Source of the DNA: an uncultured Oscillospiraceae bacterium
GTDB lineage: Bacteria > Bacillota > Clostridia > Oscillospirales > Oscillospiraceae
Length of the DNA: 64,000 nt
Direction of reading: 5' to 3'
NCBI GenBank assembly: GCA_934572335.1
Contig: CAKTKU010000009.1
Coordinates: 1 to 64,000 of the forward strand
Below, piece by piece: positions 33,790 through 42,861 of this stretch. Below the pieces are notes generated by a model. It had not been told where the DNA came from, ran no database searches, and was given only the letters and a program-made list of their open reading frames with translations. Each line of letters begins with the position of its first letter. Position 1 is the stretch's first letter. Made by a program: the position numbers and the translations under genes.

Positions 33790-34668
33790 ATGAAAAAAAG
33801 ATTCATCTCTTTTGTTCTCGTTTTTGTGATGATCCTCTCGCTCGGCGTCACCGCCAGCGCGGATAATATACAGAGCCGTGCCGTTATCGGCGCGGACCTC
33901 ACGCCCGAGCAGGTCGCCCTTGTGTATCAGGCGTTCGGCGTGCAGCAGGGCAGCGTCATTCAGCTCAACATCACCAACGCCGAGGAACGCGCGTATCTTG
34001 AGGGGTATGTCGACTCCTCCATCATCGGCACGCGCTCCATCTCCTGCGTGTATGTGGAGCTTCTGGGTTCCGGCGCGGGCATGAACGTCACCACCAGCAA
34101 CATCACCTGGTGCACGCCGGAGATGTATATCTCCGCCCTCGCCACCGCCGGCATCACCGACGCGCGCATCATCGTCGCCGCGCCCTTTGAGGTCAGCGGA
34201 ACCGCCGCGCTCACCGGCATCTACAAGGCGTATGAGGACATGACCGGGCAGAAGCTCGACAACATCGCAAAGCTCGTCAGCACGCAGGAGCTGACCATCA
34301 CCGGCTCGCTCGCGCAGGAGATCGGCAGCATGGACTCCACCTCCATCGTGCAGGATCTGAAAATGATGCTCGACGAGACCCAGAACATGACCGACGACCA
34401 GATCCGGCAGGAGATCGTCCAGATCGCCGCGCAGTATAACGTCACCCTCACCGAAACGCAGATAAACCAGCTCATCTCGCTCTGCCGCTCGCTCGAGGGG
34501 CTGGATGCCGACCAGCTCAAGTCCCGCGTGGAGGAGGTGCAGAACACGCTCAACAAGGTCTCCACCGCGAAAACGCAGGTCGTCGGCTTCGTCAACAGCG
34601 TGAAAAAGGTCGTCACCTCCGTCGCCAGCTTCTTTGATAAGATAAAGGACATCATCGGCTTGCAGTAA
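33790..34668 (+). CDS. DUF1002-family secreted protein
   Basis: 292 aa with a signal peptide (MKKRFISFVLVFVMILSLGVTASA). The body matches the DUF1002 pattern: RAVIGADLTPEQVALVYQAFG, CVYVELLGSGAGMNVTTSNITWCTPEMYISALATAGITDARIIVAAPFEVSGTAALTG. The C-terminal 100 residues are helical. The function of this family is unknown. It is expressed from its own promoter (TTTACA-17-TACATT near 33677-33705, weak). A GC-rich hairpin lies in the leader at about 33723-33757. Confidence 0.9.
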   Translation: MKKRFISFVLVFVMILSLGVTASADNIQSRAVIGADLTPEQVALVYQAFGVQQGSVIQLNITNAEERAYLEGYVDSSIIGTRSISCVYVELLGSGAGMNVTTSNITWCTPEMYISALATAGITDARIIVAAPFEVSGTAALTGIYKAYEDMTGQKLDNIAKLVSTQELTITGSLAQEIGSMDSTSIVQDLKMMLDETQNMTDDQIRQEIVQIAAQYNVTLTETQINQLISLCRSLEGLDADQLKSRVEEVQNTLNKVSTAKTQVVGFVNSVKKVVTSVASFFDKIKDIIGLQ

Positions 34669-34705
34669 GGTTCTGCGTAAACTCAAAAATATTTTCCAGC
34701 AGCGA

Positions 34706-34846
34706 TTGACATATTTGCCAAGCGCTGTTATAATGCAAACAAGTTACAAAACTAAAACAAATTACACTGATATAATGTGGATGTTCACGGCGCACTTGTG
34801 CGAAATGCCCGGGCCCATCATCTTTCCCATGGGAAAGATGATGGGC
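34706..34846 (+). promoter_or_regulatory. sipW promoter and a 34-bp perfect palindrome in the leader
   Basis: TTGACA (34706-34711), 17-bp spacer, TATAAT (34729-34734): a perfect consensus. A second extended -10 (TGATATAAT) lies at 34768-34776. The leader then has a CGCAC-TT-GTGCG hairpin and a perfect 34-bp palindrome at 34813-34846 (16-bp arms beginning GCCCATCATC). It is followed by GTTTGAG, not a U-run, so it is more likely an mRNA stability or processing element than a terminator. Confidence 0.7.
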
Positions 34847-34880
34847 GTTTGAGTATCGGCGCGCTGACGGAGGCGCGGGC

Positions 34881-35264
34881 ATGAAAAAGCTCTGGAATTT
34901 CATAACAACCCTGTTCGTCGCCGCGGCGGTGGTGCTGGCGGTCGCCCTGGCGGGGGTGCGCCTCGCCGGTATACAGGTTTACACCGTGCTCTCCGGCTCG
35001 ATGGAGCCGACGTATCACACCGGCTCTGTTATCTATGTCAAAAAGGTGGATTATACCGCCCTGCGCGTCGGCGACCCGATAACCTTTATGGTTGATGAGC
35101 ATACCGTCGCCACGCACAGAATAGTTGACATAATACCTGATGATGAGGACCCGACCGTCCTCCGCTTTGTCACAAAGGGGGACGCGAACGCCGCTGCTGT
35201 CTCCGCCGCTTGGGGGAGTTATGTCTCCGTCAATGCCGGTGGGGCGCTGACGGTCTTGAATTGA
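34881..35264 (+). CDS. sipW: SipW-type signal peptidase I
   Basis: 127 aa. An N-terminal membrane helix precedes the catalytic Ser in VLSGSMEPTYHTGS (about residue 40). The general base is His (THRIV, about residue 80) instead of Lys, as in the archaeal/ER-type peptidases of the SipW class. It is cotranscribed with a secreted protein that is probably its substrate, as with SipW-TasA in Bacillus (family knowledge). Confidence 0.93.
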   Translation: MKKLWNFITTLFVAAAVVLAVALAGVRLAGIQVYTVLSGSMEPTYHTGSVIYVKKVDYTALRVGDPITFMVDEHTVATHRIVDIIPDDEDPTVLRFVTKGDANAAAVSAAWGSYVSVNAGGALTVLN

Positions 35265-35274
35265 GGTGCGGGGT

Positions 35275-35913
35275 ATGAAGTGTTTTCGCCGTTTTGCCGC
35301 GCTCTGTCTCGCCTTGGTTGTGTTTGCCGCCGCGCTCGCGCCCTCGGCGCTCGCCGCGGGGAACGTCAGCTATCTTGGTCGCGCGGATAAGTTCGTTTTC
35401 TCCCCCGGCAGCAGCTATTCTCCCACCGATCTTTTCACCGATTTCAAAAATGTCATGCCCGGCGACACGCTCACGCAGTCGGTGTACATCGCGAATAACG
35501 CCGCCTATAACGTCAAGGTGAAGCTCTATATGCGCGCCCTCGGCGCGGAGGCAGGGTCCGAGGCGTTCTTTTCCCAGATGGGGCTTGCCGTCTCGTCCGG
35601 CGTGTCCACGCTCTTTGCCGCCCCTGCCGACCAGACCGCCCAGCTCACGGATTGGGTGTATCTCGGCACGCTCTACTCCGGCGGCAGCGCAGAGCTGAAA
35701 GTGACGCTCTCTGTCCCCATCGAGATGGGCAATGATTTTCAGAACGCCGTCGGCACGCTCGACTGGCAGTTCATGGTTGAAGAGCTTCCTGTCAGCCCGA
35801 CCGATCCCATCATAAAAACCGGCGACGCGGCGCGTCCGCTCGCGTGGCTCGCGCTGATGGCGCTCTCCGGCGCGGGCGCGGCGTTCATCCTTGCCCGCCG
35901 CAGGAAAAACTGA
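35275..35913 (+). CDS. Surface protein, probable SipW substrate with C-terminal anchor
   Basis: 212 aa from ATG 35275 (GAGG 8 nt upstream). It has a long signal peptide (FRRFAALCLALVVFAAALAPSALAAG) and a beta-rich domain (residues about 35-175) with PGDTLTQSVYIANNAAYNVKVKLYMRALG, as in TasA/camelysin-like proteins. The C-terminus is a sorting-like tail: IIKTGD, a hydrophobic helix (LAWLALMALSGAGAAFILA) and RRRKN. The motif differs from LPXTG, lacking Leu-Pro. No sortase is in the window. Confidence 0.85.
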   Translation: MKCFRRFAALCLALVVFAAALAPSALAAGNVSYLGRADKFVFSPGSSYSPTDLFTDFKNVMPGDTLTQSVYIANNAAYNVKVKLYMRALGAEAGSEAFFSQMGLAVSSGVSTLFAAPADQTAQLTDWVYLGTLYSGGSAELKVTLSVPIEMGNDFQNAVGTLDWQFMVEELPVSPTDPIIKTGDAARPLAWLALMALSGAGAAFILARRRKN

Positions 35914-35924
35914 AAATGCGCATT

Positions 35925-35953
35925 AAAAACGCCGCCCACCGGGCGGCGTTTTT
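35925..35953. terminator. Bidirectional terminator between the sipW operon and cysS
   Basis: A perfect 13-bp stem AAAAACGCCGCCC/GGGCGGCGTTTTT with a 3-nt loop, between converging genes. Confidence 0.92.
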
Positions 35954-35963
35954 GATGTTCATA

Positions 35964-37415
35964 TCAAATTCTCTTCCACTTTGCGCCGTGGGGAATATCG
36001 GTCACTTCTATGCCCTCGGCTTTCAGCTCCTCGCGGATGCGGTCCGCCTCGGCGTAGTTCTTGGCCTTTTTCGCGTCCTGCCGCGCCTGTATCTTTGCTT
36101 CAACGGCGGCGTCGCTCTCGCCCGTTTCGGACACGATGGTGAACGCACCTGCGGCGACCTCGCTGCGCTTCAGCTCCTCCCGCCGCTTTGCCGCCTTTTC
36201 GATAAGGCTCAGGCTCAGCACGCGGTCAAAGTCCGCGATCACGGCCAGCTTTGTCGCGTCGTCCGTCTTGTATTTCAGCACGTCGTACAGCGCCGTCACG
36301 GCGAGAGAGGTGTTCAGGTCGTTGTCCAGCGCGAAGCGGAACTTCTCGCCCAGCGCCTTGACGGCCTCCGCGTCAGCCTCGCCCTCGCCGGGCTTGAGCG
36401 CCGCGATCTTGTTGATGAGCTTGTTGTACGCCGTCTGTGCGTTGTCGAGGTTTTCCCACGAGAACACAAGCCCGTTGCGGTAATGGCTCTGTAAGCAGAA
36501 CAGCCGGTAGGCGAGGGGGTCATACCCTTTCTGCTCCAGCAGTGACACGGTCAGAAATTCGCCCTTGGACTTGGACATTTTGCCCGTGCTGGTGTTCAGA
36601 TGGTGCACGTGCATCCAGTAGTTGCACCATTTGTGCCCAAGGTAAGATTCGCTCTGCGCGATCTCGTTGGTGTGGTGGGGGAAAGCGTTGTCTATCCCGC
36701 CGCAGTGAATGTCCAGATCCTCGCCCAGATGCTTCATGGATATGCCGGAGCACTCGATGTGCCAGCCGGGATAGCCCACGCCCCACGGGGAATCCCACTT
36801 GAGCGCCTGATCCTCGAACTTGGACTTCGTGAACCACAGCACAAAGTCGTTCTTGTTGCGCTTATTGGTGTCCTCGTCCACGCCCTCGCGCACACCGACC
36901 GCGAGGTCTTCCTCGTTGAAGTCGTTGAAGATGTAGTAGCGCTCGAGCTTCGACGTGTCAAAGTACACATTGCCGCCCGCAAAGTAGGCGTAGCCCGTGT
37001 ACATCAGCTTCGTGATTATTTTTATATACTCGTCGATGCAGTGCGTCGCCGGTTCCACCACGTCCGGGGTCTTGATGTTCAGCTTCGCGCAGTCGGAGAA
37101 GAACGCATCGGTGTAGAACTTCGCGATCTCCATCACGGTCTTGTGCTCGCGCTGTGCGCCCTTGAGCATCTTATCCTCGCCCTCGTCCGCGTCGGATGTC
37201 AGGTGTCCCACGTCCGTGATGTTCATCACGCGCTTGACGTTGTAGCCGAGGTAGCGCAGGTATTTTTCCAGCACGTCCTCCATGATGTACGAGCGCAGGT
37301 TGCCGATGTGCGCATAGTGGTACACCGTCGGCCCGCAGGTGTACATCTTCACGATGTCGGGGTGGTTGGGGACGAACTCTTCCTTTGTGCGTGTTGCGGA
37401 ATTATAAAGCTTCAT
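35964..37415 (-). CDS. cysS: Cysteinyl-tRNA synthetase
   Basis: It charges tRNA-Cys. 483 aa. Signature motifs: TCGPTVYHYAHIGNLRSYI (HIGH position, with the zinc-ligand Cys), GWHIECSGISMKHLG with zinc ligands, and KMSKSKGEFLTV. The C-terminal helical domain ends with the anticodon-binding motif AEADRIREELKAEGIEVTD. It is last in the recA-recX-rimO-pgsA-cysS run. Confidence 0.97.
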   Translation of the reverse strand: MKLYNSATRTKEEFVPNHPDIVKMYTCGPTVYHYAHIGNLRSYIMEDVLEKYLRYLGYNVKRVMNITDVGHLTSDADEGEDKMLKGAQREHKTVMEIAKFYTDAFFSDCAKLNIKTPDVVEPATHCIDEYIKIITKLMYTGYAYFAGGNVYFDTSKLERYYIFNDFNEEDLAVGVREGVDEDTNKRNKNDFVLWFTKSKFEDQALKWDSPWGVGYPGWHIECSGISMKHLGEDLDIHCGGIDNAFPHHTNEIAQSESYLGHKWCNYWMHVHHLNTSTGKMSKSKGEFLTVSLLEQKGYDPLAYRLFCLQSHYRNGLVFSWENLDNAQTAYNKLINKIAALKPGEGEADAEAVKALGEKFRFALDNDLNTSLAVTALYDVLKYKTDDATKLAVIADFDRVLSLSLIEKAAKRREELKRSEVAAGAFTIVSETGESDAAVEAKIQARQDAKKAKNYAEADRIREELKAEGIEVTDIPHGAKWKRI

Positions 37416-37436
37416 TGTCGGACCCTCTTCCTTGTA

Positions 37437-37955
37437 TCAGCATTTGAATACGTCGCGGTTGACCCAGAAGTAGTGTATGCCCGAGCCGACCGTCGTTATA
37501 AGTATAAGCACGGTGAATATTATGTTAACCATTTCAACCTCGGAGAACAACATCATCGCCGACAGCCCCACCATGGTGCACCCGGTCTTGAGCTTGCCCG
37601 ACCATGCCGCGGCGATCACGCGCCCCTGCTCCACGGCGATCAGCCGCAGCCCGGACACCGCAAACTCGCGGAACAGCACTATCGCCACGCACCAGCCCGG
37701 CATCTGCCCGTTCTCGATGAAAAAGCACATTGCCGCCAGCACCAGCATCTTGTCCGCCAGCGGGTCAACGAACTTGCCGAAGTCGGACACCTGGTTGCAG
37801 TGGCGGGCGATGTACCCGTCCGCGACGTCGGACAGACACGCGATTATGTAAACCGCGAGCGCTATGTACAGATGCCCGATGTACGCCAGCACCAGAAACA
37901 CGGGGATCAGCGCGATCCGGAACATGGTTATCTTGTTTGCCGTTGTTTTGAACAT
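37437..37955 (-). CDS. pgsA: CDP-diacylglycerol--glycerol-3-phosphate phosphatidyltransferase
   Basis: It makes phosphatidylglycerol phosphate in the membrane. 172 aa, with the CDP-alcohol phosphotransferase motif D-V-A-D-G-Y-I-A-R-x8-G-K-F-V-D-P-L-A-D and several hydrophobic helices. It is 3 bases behind rimO, a frequent arrangement in Firmicutes. Confidence 0.96.
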   Translation of the reverse strand: MFKTTANKITMFRIALIPVFLVLAYIGHLYIALAVYIIACLSDVADGYIARHCNQVSDFGKFVDPLADKMLVLAAMCFFIENGQMPGWCVAIVLFREFAVSGLRLIAVEQGRVIAAAWSGKLKTGCTMVGLSAMMLFSEVEMVNIIFTVLILITTVGSGIHYFWVNRDVFKC

Positions 37956-37958
37956 TTT

Positions 37959-39278
37959 TCAGTCCTCCATCCCGCCGAAGAGTATGCCGTCCTCGGCGCA
38001 TTCGATCAATACGTCTGCCATCTCGCCCTCGGCGCAGCTGCCGGTGAAGAACACCTGCCCGTCAATATCCGGCGAGTCGGCATAGCTGCGGCCGTAGAAC
38101 ATTCCGCTCTCCTCGTCGTAACCCTCGCACAGCACGCGCAGGGTCTTTCCGACGAAGGACGCGCAGAAATCGTCCATTATCGGGGCTTGCAGCTCCATTA
38201 TCATGTCCGCGCGGCGCTGTGCCTCGTCAAAGTCCACATGCTCCATCGCGGCGGCGGGGGTGCCCTCCTCCGGGGAGAACGGGAAAACGCCCACGCGCTC
38301 TATCCGCGCCTCGCGCAGGAATCCGCACAGCTCCTCAAACTCCGCCTCGCCCTCGCCGGGGAGACCCGCGATGAGGCTCGTCCGCAGTACGAGACCGGGG
38401 ATGCGCTCGCGCAGGGTTTTGAAGAGCGCGCGTATCTCCCCGCCAGTGCCGCGGCGGTTCATGCTTTTGAGGATTTGGTCATTGATGTGCTGTATCGGAA
38501 TGTCGAGGTATTTCACGATCTTGCCGTTCGCCGCGAGCTCGTCGATAAGATCATCGTCGAACTGGTCGGGGTAGAGGTAGTGCAGGCGTATCCACTCCAC
38601 GCCCTCTATTTTCGCAAGCTCCCGGCACAGCCGCGCGAGACTGCGCTTGCCGTAGATGTCCGTGCCGTAGCGCGTGATGTCCTGCGCGATAACGATAAGC
38701 TCCTTCACGCCGTGCGCGGCGAGGTCGCGCGCCTCGTCCACGATGTCCTCCAGCTTCCTTGAGCGGTAGCGCCCGCGGATGTAGGGGATGGCGCAGAACG
38801 CGCAGAAGTTATTGCACCCCTCCGCGATGCGCAGATATGCCCAGCCCGGTCCCGTGGATACGACGCGCGGTATCTCGTCGATGGGCGCGCTCTGGTCGGC
38901 AAAGCGCCGCAGATGCCGCCCGGCGAGCACCGCGTCCGCCGCCTGAACGATGTCCCCGAAGCTGCCCACGCCCAGCACGCTGTCGATCTCTGGCAGCTCG
39001 TCCGTGATGTTGTCCTTGTAGCGCTCGGAAAGGCACCCCGTCACGATTATCCCGCCGAGCTTCCCGGCCTTTTTCAGCTCCGCCATTTCAAGAATGGTGT
39101 CTATCGCCTCGGTCTTTGCCGCGTCGATGAAGCCGCAGGTGTTCACGATCACGAGATCCGCGCCCTCCGCCTCCGGCACGAGCGTGTACCCCGCCTCGTC
39201 CATGAGGTAGAGCATCTGTTCGCTGTTCACGAGATTCTTCGCGCAGCCGAGGGAAACCAATGCAAAGGTTTTTTCCAT
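37959..39278 (-). CDS. rimO: Ribosomal protein S12 methylthiotransferase RimO
   Basis: A radical SAM enzyme that adds a methylthio group to Asp of ribosomal protein S12. 439 aa from ATG 39278. The N-terminal UPF0004 domain has LVSLGCAKNLVNSEQML and VNTCGF, with further Cys in VTGCLSERY. The radical SAM motif is CNNFCAFCAIP, and the C-terminal TRAM domain starts near residue 370. A TTG 12 bases upstream is possible but has no proper ribosome binding site distance. Confidence 0.95.
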   Translation of the reverse strand: MEKTFALVSLGCAKNLVNSEQMLYLMDEAGYTLVPEAEGADLVIVNTCGFIDAAKTEAIDTILEMAELKKAGKLGGIIVTGCLSERYKDNITDELPEIDSVLGVGSFGDIVQAADAVLAGRHLRRFADQSAPIDEIPRVVSTGPGWAYLRIAEGCNNFCAFCAIPYIRGRYRSRKLEDIVDEARDLAAHGVKELIVIAQDITRYGTDIYGKRSLARLCRELAKIEGVEWIRLHYLYPDQFDDDLIDELAANGKIVKYLDIPIQHINDQILKSMNRRGTGGEIRALFKTLRERIPGLVLRTSLIAGLPGEGEAEFEELCGFLREARIERVGVFPFSPEEGTPAAAMEHVDFDEAQRRADMIMELQAPIMDDFCASFVGKTLRVLCEGYDEESGMFYGRSYADSPDIDGQVFFTGSCAEGEMADVLIECAEDGILFGGMED

Positions 39279-39286
39279 AAAGTCCG

Positions 39287-39907
39287 TCAATCCTCGTATA
39301 TTTCCGCCTCAGCCCTGTGCCGTTCCAGCGCGCGGCGTATCTCGTCCCACGAGTACCCGCGCCGGTACAGCGCGTTGCTGAGCTTTCTCACCTCATCCCT
39401 GTCCTCCGGGTCGTGGAGGCGGGAGGCGATGAATTTGTCTATCTTGTCCTCGTTTTCGGGCATGGCGCCGATCGCGCCGTCCCACAGCTCGCGCTCTATC
39501 CCGCGGCGGCTCAGCTCCGCGCGCACGCGCCCCGCACCGTAGCCCTTTGCGGCATAATGGCGCGCGACCACCGCGGCGTAGCTCTCATCGTCAATGAGCG
39601 CGTGGTCGCACAGCCACGCTGTGACGTGCTCCGCCGTGTCCTCATCCTCGCCCTTTTCGATGAGCTTTCGCCGCATTTCCGCGCGCGACATTGCCCGCCG
39701 CGACAGCATTTCTATCGCTCTCTCGCGCGCGAGCGCCCGCACGGACGCGGTTTTCAGCTCCTCCACGGCGCTCGCGTCAAGCTCCCGCCCGGAGTAGAGC
39801 CGCAGATCGGTCACGACGCCGAGCGTTGTTTTTATCTCCGCCCCGTCCTCAAGCCGGACGGTCAGCCGTCCCGGCGAGGTCTGGCGTATGTCGGATATGA
39901 GCATCAA
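39287..39907 (-). CDS. recX: RecX-family regulator of RecA
   Basis: 206 aa, built of three-helix repeats (MLSRRAMSRAEMRRKLIEKGEDEDTAEHVTAWLCDHALIDDESYAAVVARHYAAKGYGAGRVRAELSRRGI region). RecX limits RecA filaments. Its start overlaps the recA stop as ATGA, the standard coupling. Confidence 0.95.
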   Translation of the reverse strand: MMLISDIRQTSPGRLTVRLEDGAEIKTTLGVVTDLRLYSGRELDASAVEELKTASVRALARERAIEMLSRRAMSRAEMRRKLIEKGEDEDTAEHVTAWLCDHALIDDESYAAVVARHYAAKGYGAGRVRAELSRRGIERELWDGAIGAMPENEDKIDKFIASRLHDPEDRDEVRKLSNALYRRGYSWDEIRRALERHRAEAEIYED

Positions 39908-41007
39908 TCCTCGTCAAAGTCCGCCGCGCTCACGTCCACGGCCTTTGCCGCCGCGGCCTTCGCCTCGCGCTGTGCGCGCGGGCTGAGTTTGTATGCGTTC
40001 TCGCGCACCTGCTGCTCTATCTTGTCGGCGACCTCGGGATTGGTCTTGAGGTATTCCTTCACAGCGTCGCGCCCCTGCACGCGCTGCCCGTCGACCGTGA
40101 ACCACGCGCCCGCCTTGTCGATGATCTCCAGCTTCACCGCGAGGTCGATTATCTCGCCTATCTTGGAGATGCCCTCGCCGTACATGATGTCGAACTCCGC
40201 CTCGCGGAACGGGGGCGCGACCTTGTTCTTCACGACCTTCGCGCGCGTTCTGTTGCCCACCATCTCTCCGTTGACCTTGAGCGTTTCAATGCGGCGCACG
40301 TCGATGCGCACAGAGGAGTAGTATTTCAGCGCGAGACCGCCGGGGGTGGTCTCCGGGTTGCCGTACATCACGCCGATCTTCTGGCGCAGCTGGTTGATGA
40401 ATATAACGGTGCAGTTATTTTTGGATATTGCGCCAGCGAGACGGCGCATCGCCTGACTCATCAGTCTTGCCAGCGCGCCGACGACCGTGTCGCCGACCTC
40501 GCCCTCAAGCTCCACGCGCGGGATGAGCGCCGCCACGGAGTCGATGACCACAACGTCCACCGCGCCCGAGCGCACCAGCGATTCGGCAATGTCCAGCGCC
40601 TGCTCGCCGGTGTCCGGCTGGGAGATGAGGAGGCTGTTGATGTCCACGCCCAGCGCCTGTGCATAGGCGGGCTCAAGCGCGTGCTCCACGTCGATGTACG
40701 CCGCGTCTCCGCCCTCTTTCTGTGCCGAGGCGACAGCGTGCAGCGCGAGCGTCGTTTTGCCTGAGGACTCAGGCCCGTATATCTCGATTATGCGTCCGCG
40801 GGGCAGACCGCCGATGCCGAGCGCGAGGTCGAGCGACAGCGACCCTGTCGAGAACGACTCGACATTGATGGAAATGTCGTCGCCAAGGCGCATTATCGTC
40901 CCCTTGCCGTAGTCCTTTTCTATCTTCGCTATCGCGGTCTCCAGCGCCTTTTTCTTGTCGGAGCTGGCGGGCGCGACTATTGCGGGAACCTTTTTCTTTT
41001 CTGCCAT
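39904..41007 (-). CDS. recA: Recombinase RecA
   Basis: Strand-exchange ATPase, 367 aa. Walker A GPESSGKT is at residues 78-85, Walker B VVVIDSVAALIPR, and the DNA-binding loop FINQLRQKIGVMYGNPETTPGG. The C-terminal tail is acidic. There is no intein or insertion. It heads the run recA-recX-rimO-pgsA-cysS. Confidence 0.98.
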   Translation of the reverse strand: MAEKKKVPAIVAPASSDKKKALETAIAKIEKDYGKGTIMRLGDDISINVESFSTGSLSLDLALGIGGLPRGRIIEIYGPESSGKTTLALHAVASAQKEGGDAAYIDVEHALEPAYAQALGVDINSLLISQPDTGEQALDIAESLVRSGAVDVVVIDSVAALIPRVELEGEVGDTVVGALARLMSQAMRRLAGAISKNNCTVIFINQLRQKIGVMYGNPETTPGGLALKYYSSVRIDVRRIETLKVNGEMVGNRTRAKVVKNKVAPPFREAEFDIMYGEGISKIGEIIDLAVKLEIIDKAGAWFTVDGQRVQGRDAVKEYLKTNPEVADKIEQQVRENAYKLSPRAQREAKAAAAKAVDVSAADFDED

Positions 41008-41018
41008 GGTTATCCTCC

Positions 41019-41873
41019 TTATATCCTGCCGAATACGACCCGTTCGATGCCGAGCGTATCCTTTCTTGTGCTCGTGTAGTCAAACCCTGCCGAGCGCAGC
41101 ATATCGCGCACGTCGGCGGCCTGTCCCTCGCCGACCTCGAACAGCAGCCAGCCGCCCGGACGCAGCAGGGACTTCCAGTATTTTATGATGGATTTGTAGA
41201 ATTTCAGCCCGTCTTCGCCGCCGTCGAGCGCCCACACCGGCTCGAAATCCTTCACCGATGGGTCGAGGCTCTTTATCTCCTCCGACGCTATGTACGGCGG
41301 GTTGGACACGATGACGTCAAAGTCGCCGATGCCGAGCGGGGGAGAGGACAGCGCGTCCGCCTGCATGCATATCACGCGCGACACGAGCTTCATCGCGCCG
41401 ACATTGCGGCGGCAGACCTCAATGGCGCTCGCGCTGATGTCGATGGACACAAAGCGCGTCGCGGGCATCTCGTGCGCGACGGCGCAGGTGATGCACCCGC
41501 TGCCGCAGCACAGGTCGAGTATGCGCGCGTCCATCTTCTTGCCCGTCAGCAGTTCCTTCACCGTGTCCACGAGCACCTCCGTGTCCATCCGGGGGATGAG
41601 CACGTCCGGCGTTGTGATGATGGGCAGTCCGTAGAACTCCCACGACCCGGTTATGTACGCCACCGGCTCGCCGCGAAGGCGGCGGGCGATGTAGTCCGTG
41701 ACGGTGTCCTCGATCTTGTTGCTCGCGTAAAGATTCATGTCGCGCAGAAGCTGCGGCACGGTCTTGCCCGCCGCGCCCGCGACGAGGAGCTTCGCCTCAA
41801 GGCTGAACCCCTCTATTCCGCTCTGGCGCAGGAGGTTGCGCGCGGAGAGATATATGTCGTTGTATGTTCTCAT
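41019..41873 (-). CDS. prmC: Release factor glutamine methyltransferase
   Basis: It methylates the GGQ glutamine of release factors. 284 aa with an N-terminal helical domain, SAM motif LDLCCGSGCITCAVAH and substrate-binding NPPY (VIVSNPPYIAS). It is 7 bases behind DUF1385, as in many Clostridia. prfA does not follow; recA does. Confidence 0.95.
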   Translation of the reverse strand: MRTYNDIYLSARNLLRQSGIEGFSLEAKLLVAGAAGKTVPQLLRDMNLYASNKIEDTVTDYIARRLRGEPVAYITGSWEFYGLPIITTPDVLIPRMDTEVLVDTVKELLTGKKMDARILDLCCGSGCITCAVAHEMPATRFVSIDISASAIEVCRRNVGAMKLVSRVICMQADALSSPPLGIGDFDVIVSNPPYIASEEIKSLDPSVKDFEPVWALDGGEDGLKFYKSIIKYWKSLLRPGGWLLFEVGEGQAADVRDMLRSAGFDYTSTRKDTLGIERVVFGRI

Positions 41874-41880
41874 TGACGCT

Positions 41881-42834
41881 TCACCTGCCCCACTCGTCGC
41901 TGCCCTTTTCCTCGGGAATAACGAGCTGCATCGCGCGTATCGCGCATTCTATCATGCCGTCGTCCGGCTCGCTTGTCGTCATGTGCTGAAGCCACTTGCC
42001 CGGCGCGGACAGCGCGGCGGACAGCCAGTTGTCGTGCAGCCCGCACCAGCGGTTTATCTCATAGCTGGTGCCCACCACGACCGGCAGCAGCAGCAGATGG
42101 TACGCCATGCGCAGGAAGCTGTTATCCGCGCGCACGACGGAGTTGACAAGTATGCTCACCACCACCACGACCAGCAGAAAGCTCGTGCCGCAGCGGGGAT
42201 GGAAGCGCGACTCCGGGCGGACGTTTTCCACTGTCAGCTCCTTGCCGTGCTCATAGCAGAATATCGTCTTGTGCTCCGCCCCGTGGTAGGAGAAAAGACG
42301 CTTCACGTCCGGCGACAGGCAGCACAGGCGCATGTATACAAGCAGTATTATCACCCTCACCACGCCCTCGGAGAGGTTGCGCACGACATAGCTGGCCTTC
42401 AGCGCGGGGATGAGCCCGACGGTGAACGCCGGCAGGAAGATGAACAGGAACAGCGACAGCGCGATGCCCAGCACAACGGCCACGCCGATGATGAGCTTCT
42501 GCGCCTTGTCCTCCGGAAAATGCCGCTCTATCCATTGGTCAAGCTTGTCCGGCTCTCCCTGCTCCTCAAGAGGGACGAGGGAGGCGGAGTACGTCAGCGC
42601 CTGCATGCCCTTCACGAGCGACGACAGGAAGATGGCGCAGCCGCGCACAAGCGGCAGCCCCAGCACCGGGTACTTGTCCTTTATGAATTTCAGCTCCTCG
42701 GTCTTTTCCACAAGCCCGTCCGCCGTGCGGCAGACGATCGCCTGTTTTTTCGGACCGCGCATCATTATGCCCTCTATGAGCGCCTGACCGCCGATAGAGG
42801 TGCGGAATGAACAGTTTTTTGCTTTGTCTGACAT
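41881..42834 (-). CDS. DUF1385-family membrane protein
   Basis: 317 aa. The hallmark start SIGGQALIEGIMMRGPKK is followed by several membrane segments and the conserved FSYHGAEHKTIFCYEHG and HPRCGTSFLLVVV region with His and Cys residues that could bind metal. Function unknown; synteny with prmC is conserved in Firmicutes. Confidence 0.93.
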   Translation of the reverse strand: MSDKAKNCSFRTSIGGQALIEGIMMRGPKKQAIVCRTADGLVEKTEELKFIKDKYPVLGLPLVRGCAIFLSSLVKGMQALTYSASLVPLEEQGEPDKLDQWIERHFPEDKAQKLIIGVAVVLGIALSLFLFIFLPAFTVGLIPALKASYVVRNLSEGVVRVIILLVYMRLCCLSPDVKRLFSYHGAEHKTIFCYEHGKELTVENVRPESRFHPRCGTSFLLVVVVVSILVNSVVRADNSFLRMAYHLLLLPVVVGTSYEINRWCGLHDNWLSAALSAPGKWLQHMTTSEPDDGMIECAIRAMQLVIPEEKGSDEWGR

Positions 42835-42861
42835 ATGTTTTTCGTCCTTGGATATGTTTGA

